This document shows, piece after piece, positions 57,793 through 64,000 of a stretch of DNA of 64,000 nt. The position numbers and the translations under genes were made by a program. Positions within the stretch are counted from its first letter, which is position 1. Each line of letters opens with the position of its first letter. The notes below the pieces were generated by a model. It was not told the origin of the DNA and ran no database searches. It saw only the letters and a program-made list of their open reading frames with translations. Source of the DNA: Enterococcus columbae DSM 7374 = ATCC 51263 (GTDB lineage Bacteria; Bacillota; Bacilli; Lactobacillales; Enterococcaceae); the NCBI RefSeq assembly GCF_000406925.1, contig NZ_KE136350.1, forward strand, positions 164,202 to 228,201, in the 5' to 3' direction.

Positions 57793-58496
57793 TAACGATA
57801 GAACAATTGAATTAAGATACCTGATAAGATAAGCACCAAAGCGCCGCCTAAACGATTCCCCATTTGCGCAAAGGCGATCAGCTCCATTCTTTGGGCCGCA
57901 GATAAGACTGCAACATTACCGGTTCCTCCCATACTGTTATTACACATACCGGCAGTAATCATAGATTCAACTGGATATAATCCAAAAAGCTTACCAAAGA
58001 TACCTGCAGCAATAGAAATAACGAAAACACTAACTAAGCATAAAACGACGAATTGCCAGGTGAGTGCTTGCGCTAAAACATTTAAGTTTAAAAGCGCAAT
58101 CCCAATAGCTGCTAAAACGGCAGCTGTTAGGTTTTTTACGATTAATTGATTAAACATTACGGCTGCTTCTTGATAGTAGCTAGGAATGAGATTAAAGGCT
58201 TTGCACAAAAAGACGACGATAATCATAAATGCATAGGCGTGAACTTTTGGCACAAAATAATTAAGAATACTACCTGATAAGAAAAAGGCAATCGATAAAG
58301 CCAAGCCAATCCCCATTTTCATCACATCTAGCTTAGGAGCAGGTTGGTTTAAATCAAGATCGATTTTCATCAATACACCATGTCCATTTTGTTTGGGAAA
58401 GTTTTCGCCAATTCGACTGGTCATCGCTGCAAAAATGATTGCTAATACATTACATAAAGCAGAAGCTGGAATTAAGCGTGAAATAATAGCAGCCGT
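57792..58496 (-). pseudogene. citP: CitP/2-hydroxycarboxylate transporter, C-terminal half only
   Basis: The last half of a 2HCT-family citrate/malate transporter. The frame carries family sequence before its first ATG (58424): SRLIPASALCNVLAIIFAA. It includes NGHGVL, YAFMIIVVFLCKAF and the second re-entrant motif GGTGNVAVLSA followed by RMELIAFAQMGNRLGGAL. An in-frame TAA at 58497-58499 closes it upstream. Full CitP is about 440 residues; here about 235 remain. Not expected to transport. Confidence 0.8.
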
Positions 58497-58524
58497 TTAT
58501 TAGTTAGTCAGTGTTACAAGCTAT

Positions 58525-58653
58525 TTAAAAATGAACTATTAGGTAAATAGATGAAGGGGTAAAATAGCAGATAGTAGCCATAATAAAAACAACTATCCCA
58601 AGCGTAATTCTTAAAGGGTTGAAGCAATTACTTTGGAGATAGTCGTTAGTCAT
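58525..58653 (-). pseudogene. Possible N-terminal remnant of the same citP gene
   Basis: 42-codon frame starting six bases after the ABC permease gene. NPLRITLGIVVFIMA resembles the first helix region of CitP (RIRISGIGLVAYAFMA, from memory). It stops 29 bases before the C-terminal piece. If homologous, an internal deletion removed about 190 codons. It could also be an unrelated short frame. Confidence 0.35.
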
Positions 58654-58658
58654 ATTCC

Positions 58659-59723
58659 TTACACCTTACGATAACGTTTTAAGCCAATGATATTCAAATA
58701 GGTAAAGGTTAGCGTAAATACCAAGAGCATCAAAAGGTCGAAATGAATCTCTTTTAAATGCCCATTTTTAATCATGATTTGACTTAGCGCATCACCAGTA
58801 TAGGAAAGCGGTAAAAATTTAGCTAATAGTTGGATACTTTCATGCATGCTTTCTAAAGGAATGATGCCAGAAAAAAGTAATTGTGGAATAATTACAATCG
58901 GAATAAATTGCATCATCTGAAACTCCGAATTGGCAAAAGTGGAGATAAATAATCCAAAAGCCAATGCACAAAAAGCAGTAAAAATATTAATCAGAATAAC
59001 TAGCAAGATAGAAAATTGCCCAGATACCTTTAATAGATAAATAGCGTAAAATACAATAAAAATTGTTTGGATGATTGCAAATAAGCCGTAACCTAAAAGA
59101 TAGCCAAAAATAATCTCACTCCGACGAATAGAGGTAGCCAGCATCCGATCTAAAGTGCCGCTAGATCGTTCCTTTAATAAGGCGATACCTGAAATTAAAA
59201 AGACAAAAAAGAAAACGAAAAAACCAATCAGTAAAGGAAAAATATGATCAAAAAAGGTAGTTTGCTGATTACCATAGAGATAAAAATTTTTTATTTTGCC
59301 TTTTTGAACATTTAGACTAGCTGCCTTGGTTGACTGCTGATTGGCACTTTGAGTTTGTAAGGCTTGTCGAAAAAGCAAGTTTAATCGTTTAGTATTATTA
59401 GGTTGGTCATTTTGATAGTAAATTTTAAAATTTTGCTGGTTATAATCAATATAAGCTGCTAAGTGTTCTTTTTTTAGCAATTTTTTTGGCGATGTGTGTG
59501 TTGAATAATATTGAATCGACAGTTCTTTTTCAGGTAAAGCAGCCACAAAGCTTGAGGGGACTTGTTGTGTAATCCCAATTTTTAATTTAGGGTTTAGATT
59601 AGCTTCAAAAACAAAATGTAATAAAGTGAGCATCAATAAAGGCGCGAATAGTAATAGGGCTAGGGTACGTTTATCACGCAGTAGCTCTTTTACAATTCTT
59701 TGCACAATGACTAAAATATTCAT
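58659..59723 (-). CDS. ABC-2 type transporter permease
   Basis: 354 residues: TM1 near 20-40, an extracellular region (about 45-165), then five helices; GTLDRMLATSIRRSEIIFGYL is the typical ABC-2 coupling segment. Partner of the upstream ATPase, with 14 bases between them. Similar pairs export drugs, peptides or sodium; substrate unknown. Confidence 0.87.
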   Translation of the reverse strand: MNILVIVQRIVKELLRDKRTLALLLFAPLLMLTLLHFVFEANLNPKLKIGITQQVPSSFVAALPEKELSIQYYSTHTSPKKLLKKEHLAAYIDYNQQNFKIYYQNDQPNNTKRLNLLFRQALQTQSANQQSTKAASLNVQKGKIKNFYLYGNQQTTFFDHIFPLLIGFFVFFFVFLISGIALLKERSSGTLDRMLATSIRRSEIIFGYLLGYGLFAIIQTIFIVFYAIYLLKVSGQFSILLVILINIFTAFCALAFGLFISTFANSEFQMMQFIPIVIIPQLLFSGIIPLESMHESIQLLAKFLPLSYTGDALSQIMIKNGHLKEIHFDLLMLLVFTLTFTYLNIIGLKRYRKV

Positions 59724-59737
59724 AGCCTGTTCCCCCT

Positions 59738-60448
59738 TTATCCTACTTTTAGAAAAATTTCTTCAATGGTTTGGATCTGAAATTGTTGCTTTAGTTCTGC
59801 TGGTGAACCAAAGGCTAAAATTTTTCCTTCAGCAATTAGCGCTAATTTATCGCATTTTTCGGCTTCGTCCATAGTATGCGTGGTGAGGAGGATGCCTTTT
59901 TGTTTTTTGGCTAGTAGTGCTAATTGTTGCCAGATTTCTAAACGTAGCTTGGGATCAATTCCAGTAGTTGGCTCATCTAAAATGAGTAAATCAGGATCTC
60001 CTAGTAAGGTAATTGCTAAGGATAGCCGACGTTTCATCCCACCAGAGAAGGTTTGGACTTTTTGGTTTAATTGCTGGTGCAGATTGACTAACTGACTGTA
60101 TTTTTGAATCTGTTGGGTTAATTCAGTGGCCTTCAGTCCTTTCAAACGACCAAAAAAGGCTAAGTTTTCATAAGCGGTCAGTCGTTCATAAAGTGCGGTG
60201 TTTTGTCCCATATACCCCACTTTTTTGAGAATACTGCGATTAGGCATGGATACGGCTAATACCTGAGCATTACCAGCATCTAGCTTTTCCATCCCCAGTA
60301 GACATTGGATTAAGGTAGTTTTTCCCGCACCAGAGGGTCCAATAATTCCTAAAATTTCACCGGTATTCACTGCTAATTGTACTTGGTCTAAGACGATTTT
60401 TTGGTCATATTGCTTGAGCGCATGACTTAATTTTGCAACTATTGGCAT
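59738..60448 (-). CDS. ABC-2 transporter ATP-binding protein
   Basis: 236 residues: GPSGAGKTTLI, FSGGMKRRLSLA, LLILDEPTTGIDP and LTTHTMDEAEKCDKL, the DrrA/NatA-like class. Energises the adjacent permease. GAGGACG precedes the ATG. Monodirectional pair with no regulator nearby. Confidence 0.9.
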   Translation of the reverse strand: MPIVAKLSHALKQYDQKIVLDQVQLAVNTGEILGIIGPSGAGKTTLIQCLLGMEKLDAGNAQVLAVSMPNRSILKKVGYMGQNTALYERLTAYENLAFFGRLKGLKATELTQQIQKYSQLVNLHQQLNQKVQTFSGGMKRRLSLAITLLGDPDLLILDEPTTGIDPKLRLEIWQQLALLAKKQKGILLTTHTMDEAEKCDKLALIAEGKILAFGSPAELKQQFQIQTIEEIFLKVG

Positions 60449-60516
60449 GAAATCACGTCCTCTAAAAAATAAACTGCTAGCTTTAACTAGCCTTATTATA
60501 CTAGCAAAATGAAGCT

Positions 60517-60576
60517 AAAAAAAGATGCAACTAGACGGATTTCAAAGGGAAAAGAAGTCTAGCTTGCATCTTTTTT
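60517..60576. terminator. Bidirectional terminator downstream of the glycosyltransferase locus
   Basis: AAAAAAAGATGCAA/TTGCATCTTTTTTT with an inner AGAC/GTCT, flanked by A and T runs. Confidence 0.87.
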
Positions 60577-60592
60577 TGTTTCACGTGAAACA
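60577..60592. promoter_or_regulatory. parS site right of the origin
   Basis: TGTTTCACGTGAAACA, a perfect 16-bp palindrome, one base from the stop codon of the PilZ fragment. Confidence 0.88.
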
Positions 60593-60593
60593 T

Positions 60594-61169
60594 TTAATGT
60601 TTGTTTTGCGTCCTAATAAGTCGATGAAATTGTTGAGAATGATGGATACTGGACCAATTGTGAATGGTATAGAGAAACTCATCTTGTTTGATTGCTCGAC
60701 ATAGGGTCAATTCAAAATGTATTCCCTCAAACTCTAAGGTAAGCTCAGGAGCAAATAAAAATTGCTGGGTTTTAAGGACTAGTTTTCTTTCCAAAAGACG
60801 AACAATCGTCAGTTCTCCATAGTTAGATTGCACCTTGATGTTCAAGTTGAGATCTAAAGGTGCGGAGGAATGGTTAAACTTTGTTTTTATTAAAGTGATT
60901 CGTTGCTGAAAAATATTGATTAAGCGTGATAAAATACTGAGATTTTTATCATAGTAAAGTGGTAAGTTTTGATTAAAACCAGCATAAATAAAGGTCAAGT
61001 ATTGATTATATTGTTTTGTATTCATCTTAGACAGCTGCATACCATAAAGCCAGTTATCATTGGATTGAACGATTCGAACGATTTTCCCAGTTAGCGTTAA
61101 TCGCTTTTGCTGTTTGATTAAAGTTAGGCTTAATAGCTGATTCATAGGGAGATAGATGAGTTGGTCACT
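60594..61169 (-). pseudogene. C-terminal part of the cellulose-synthase-like enzyme, separated by an ochre codon
   Basis: 192 codons open in exactly the same frame as the upstream glycosyltransferase, immediately after its TAA. The first in-frame ATG (61145) has no ribosome site. LTLTGKIVRIVQ and WLYGMQLSKMNTKQYNQYL look like the second half of a PilZ beta-barrel; the remaining residues form an additional beta-rich region. It is translated only by readthrough or not at all. Confidence 0.7.
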
Positions 61170-62795
61170 TTAAAAAGCTAATCCGTTATCAGATAAATCA
61201 ACTGTGTGAAATTGATAGCGTTTGTGATGAGCGGTTATGTAAATAGGATAGCTATTTAAAAAACGTTCATGTTCACGATAGCTGGGCCGTCCAATAAAAA
61301 ACAGTAAGGCAAAGCTTAAGTTAAACAAGTGATTAAACAGCCAAAAAGTGATCACACTCCCATTTAATAGTTCAAGCGGCGATTTATCTAGATTAAAACG
61401 AATGATTCCAGCTAGTGCAAGTAACCATAGAATAAGATGAGGAATACCATAACGCCAATCTTTTTTTGAACGAGTAGCATTTTTATCAGTAACTTGAAAA
61501 TGCCTTTCTTTTAAGCCAAAAAATTGAGCTAAAATAGGGAGAACTAAATAGGGTGCTAAAATGGTTTCTTGAATTTCTCCCCATCTTTGTGTACTGACTT
61601 TACTAGTAACTTCTTTTAAGGCTAAGTGTTGAAAAAATTGGCAAGGTAACCAAAAACACAACACGGTCCAAAAGTTTGCTTGGACAATTTGCCAGCCAAA
61701 GAGAGTATAAAGAATAGGTGCGACAATAAAGCACATTCGTCTAAAAAAAGACCACCAATATAAATAACTATTTAAATAAACTAATTTTTGTCCTAATGTT
61801 AAGTGTTTGGTGGTCAGCAAGTGAATATTTCGAACACTTTGTAAAACCCCTCGCCCCCAACGAATTCGTTGCTTTAGCATATCTTTAATATCTACAGGAG
61901 TTAAGCCGCTAGCCAAGGGAAATAAAGTCGAGAGATTTTGAAACCCCGCCATATTTATTTTTGCCCCTAATTCGAAATCTTCTGTAAGTGTGTCCGTTGG
62001 AAAGCCACCTGCTGCTTCAATAGCTGCTCTAGCAATTACCGTATTAGAGCCTGTATAAATTGCGGCGCCGTGTGCATTATTTAAAACATTGATTTCTCTA
62101 GAAAAGAAATCTTGTTCATTGGCTACACTCGTTTCAGTAAATAAATTATATTGAAATAAATCAGCGTTATAAAAGCTTTGCGGTGTTTGGAGTAGGCCAA
62201 GTGGCAAAACCTTAGCATCTTTTTGGCGCTTTTTTTGATTTTCGATAAAAAAAGGCACAGTTTCTAACAAAAAATTAGGATAAGGAATCATGTCTGCATC
62301 AAAAATGGCGACTAAAGGTGCGGTCGTCAAACTAAGCGCGTGATTAATGTTACCGGCTTTGGCGTGCTGATTATGTTCCATCCCGATATAATGAATATTA
62401 AAATTTTGCGCTAGCTTTTGCATTTCTTTCCGATTGCCATCATCACATAGATGAATCTGTACTTTTTCTTTTTGAGGATAGTCCATGTTTACTGCCGCAT
62501 TGATGGTTTTATGTAGTAGCTTGGTTGTTTCATTGTGGGTAACAATCAAAACATCAATTGCTGGAAATTCATCGCGTGTTGCTTTAGGGGTGAACAAGGG
62601 CTGAACCTTTTGTTTATTCCAAATTAAAATCGCGCCGGTTAGACTGGCGAAGATTTCCGCTCCCCATAAGAGTACGCCTAAAACAAAAAGGTAGATTGGC
62701 CCATGAATAGGGAGGGTAGCATAGCCTCGCCAAATTAAATAAATAACAGTTATTAAAAACGCTAATGAGAAAATAATTTTTTTACCTAGGTGCAT
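61170..62795 (-). CDS. Cellulose synthase-like family 2 glycosyltransferase (BcsA type), ending inside PilZ
   Basis: 541 residues. N-terminal helices (about 7-50), then a GT2 domain with all catalytic motifs: CDDGNRKE, FDADMIPYP (DxD), TEDFELG (TED) and QRIRWGRG (QxxRW). C-terminal helices follow, then PilZ signatures REHER (RxxxR) and DLSDNG (DxSxxG). The frame stops two residues after GLAF, mid-PilZ. With the open frame beyond the stop the product would be about 733 residues. Probably makes a beta-glucan-like exopolysaccharide. AAAGGAGA lies before the ATG. Confidence 0.85.
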   Translation of the reverse strand: MHLGKKIIFSLAFLITVIYLIWRGYATLPIHGPIYLFVLGVLLWGAEIFASLTGAILIWNKQKVQPLFTPKATRDEFPAIDVLIVTHNETTKLLHKTINAAVNMDYPQKEKVQIHLCDDGNRKEMQKLAQNFNIHYIGMEHNQHAKAGNINHALSLTTAPLVAIFDADMIPYPNFLLETVPFFIENQKKRQKDAKVLPLGLLQTPQSFYNADLFQYNLFTETSVANEQDFFSREINVLNNAHGAAIYTGSNTVIARAAIEAAGGFPTDTLTEDFELGAKINMAGFQNLSTLFPLASGLTPVDIKDMLKQRIRWGRGVLQSVRNIHLLTTKHLTLGQKLVYLNSYLYWWSFFRRMCFIVAPILYTLFGWQIVQANFWTVLCFWLPCQFFQHLALKEVTSKVSTQRWGEIQETILAPYLVLPILAQFFGLKERHFQVTDKNATRSKKDWRYGIPHLILWLLALAGIIRFNLDKSPLELLNGSVITFWLFNHLFNLSFALLFFIGRPSYREHERFLNSYPIYITAHHKRYQFHTVDLSDNGLAF

Positions 62796-62828
62796 AATAC
62801 TCTCCTTTTGTTTTTTATAAAAAACGTA

Positions 62829-63869
62829 TTATTTAGAAATAATCGTTTGATTCCGCCCGGCTTGTTTCGCATGATATAAAGCTTGATCACTACGTTTAAA
62901 TGTTTTGAGTAGATTTTCTTCCTCTTTTTGTAAGGCGATTCCTTGGGAGAAAGTAATTTGTTTATCATTAAAATGATGGGGCTGACAATAAGTAGTAAAT
63001 TGTTGTTGGATACTTTTAAGTAATTGGCAATCATTTTCAAATTTAGCTTGCGTAATGATACAGACAAATTCTTCTCCACCAAAACGATAAAAATGCCGTC
63101 GCTTATTTTCAAATTGTTTGAGATATTGACCGGCCATCTGCAAAATAGCATCACCAGTATCGTGACCAAATTGATCATTAATTTGTTTAAAATAATCAAT
63201 ATCAATAATTGCAATCAGCATATCTTTTTGATGGCGGCAAGCTTTAATTGCTTGTTCAAATTGTTGGCGATTGCCTAGCTTGGTGAGAGAATCGACAGTG
63301 CTTTCGGTATAGATTTTAGTCAGATCTGTAATATAGAAGTTTAATAAAAGATTAGCAAACATTCCCCAAAAAAGTAGTAAAAGATAGTTTTTGCCAATTG
63401 TGAAGCTTAGATTTTGATAAATTAGTTGTAAAATAACTGCGCCAAAAATGATGTATAGCATTAATAGATTCATCTGAGTAAACAGCAAAAATCGTTTTTT
63501 AATCCATTTAGTAATAAACAGTAAGGTGAGTATTAGCCATAGATTATATAGTAAATTACTTAGTGCCATCCAATCTGCACTGATAAAAATTCTGGTAAAA
63601 GATAATAGAAAAATACAAGGGATAGTAACACGCCAACCAATATATATAAAGGATAAAGCGATAAGTAAAAACCGAAAATCAAAATGAATATTGTCGACAA
63701 CAAAGGAAAATTTCATCAAAATACTACCAATAATTACCTCACCTAAACAGAAAATGCTCATTTTTTGCCAACGAGGACGATGAAGTAGTGTAAAAATATG
63801 ATTGATTCGAAAATAAAGATAGATGGCTAAACTAATGATGCTAATATTAGCTAAAACATTGATAAACAA
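62829..63869 (-). CDS. Membrane diguanylate cyclase (GGDEF)
   Basis: About 346 residues: six or so helices in the first 180, then a GGDEF domain with DSLTKLGNRQQF, IDIDYFKQINDQFGHDTGD and the active-site FGGEEF. The usual RxxD inhibitory site is absent (NKRR there). It makes c-di-GMP, the expected activator of the adjacent PilZ-bearing synthase. The best start is TTG at 63869, five bases after GGAGGAG; a longer frame to 63968 is possible. Nothing recognisable lies in 63870-64000. Confidence 0.85.
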   Translation of the reverse strand: MFINVLANISIISLAIYLYFRINHIFTLLHRPRWQKMSIFCLGEVIIGSILMKFSFVVDNIHFDFRFLLIALSFIYIGWRVTIPCIFLLSFTRIFISADWMALSNLLYNLWLILTLLFITKWIKKRFLLFTQMNLLMLYIIFGAVILQLIYQNLSFTIGKNYLLLLFWGMFANLLLNFYITDLTKIYTESTVDSLTKLGNRQQFEQAIKACRHQKDMLIAIIDIDYFKQINDQFGHDTGDAILQMAGQYLKQFENKRRHFYRFGGEEFVCIITQAKFENDCQLLKSIQQQFTTYCQPHHFNDKQITFSQGIALQKEEENLLKTFKRSDQALYHAKQAGRNQTIISK

Positions 63870-64000
63870 GGGAACTCCTCCAAAAAAGTGATTGATGAGA
63901 GGGTAGAGGAAACATCTTTGAATGAATAAGATTGAGGAAAAACTTGATAGGTTTCTTCTTTTACGCAATTTATTAGAACTTAATCATAAAAAGAAAGGTT

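Overview
This is a low-GC Firmicute chromosome segment built around the replication origin. The gene content and order (dnaA-dnaN-yaaA-recF-gyrB-gyrA on the minus strand, rpmH-rnpA-yidC-khpB-mnmE-mnmG on the plus strand, rpsF-ssb-rpsR-gdpP-rplI-dnaB-purA further out) point to Lactobacillales, most likely Enterococcus or a close relative. The species cannot be fixed from the sequence alone. Transcription is almost entirely directed away from an origin near 48.5-50.5 kb.

Layout. 0-8 kb: end of dut, proBA, an ABC-F ATPase, an orphan chemoreceptor and an MFS transporter. 8-13.6 kb: an ECF vitamin transporter, purA and an EEP-family phosphatase/nuclease. 13.9-16.1 kb: a glucose-type PTS permease with a two-operator promoter. 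16.7-23.6 kb: an AT-rich accessory island with a LytTR/GHKL two-component pair, an ABC exporter, a CPBP protein, a MacB-type ABC pair and two tiny peptide genes, one of them interrupted by a stop. 23.8-29 kb: core dnaB, rplI, gdpP (lacking its N-terminal third), rpsR, ssb, rpsF. 29-37.6 kb: a sugar cluster (galM, GH43, GH2, ABC importer, ArsR-like regulator). 37.7-50 kb: EEP and MmcQ proteins, gyrA, gyrB, recF, yaaA, an MFS transporter inserted between yaaA and dnaN, then dnaN and dnaA. 50-57.7 kb: oriC and the rpmH-to-mnmG genes. 57.8-64 kb: a broken citP-type transporter, an ABC exporter pair, and a cellulose-synthase-like glycosyltransferase whose PilZ domain is cut by an ochre codon, next to a diguanylate cyclase.

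The most unusual element is a family of modular long hairpins of about 110 nt, joined by a conserved linker (ACACAGATTG...AAGGATGTGA). They form arrays at 13.7, 45.4-45.85, 47.25-47.4 and 53.9-54.35 kb. All four point away from oriC. One unit is a mosaic of two others, two near-identical copies flank the inserted MFS gene, and one linker supplies that gene's stop codon. I do not recognise it as a described element.

Other origin-region signals: DnaA boxes on both sides of dnaA, a DnaA-trio unwinding motif between dnaA and dnaN, and four parS or parS-like sites. No rRNA, tRNA, CRISPR array or insertion-sequence transposase was seen.
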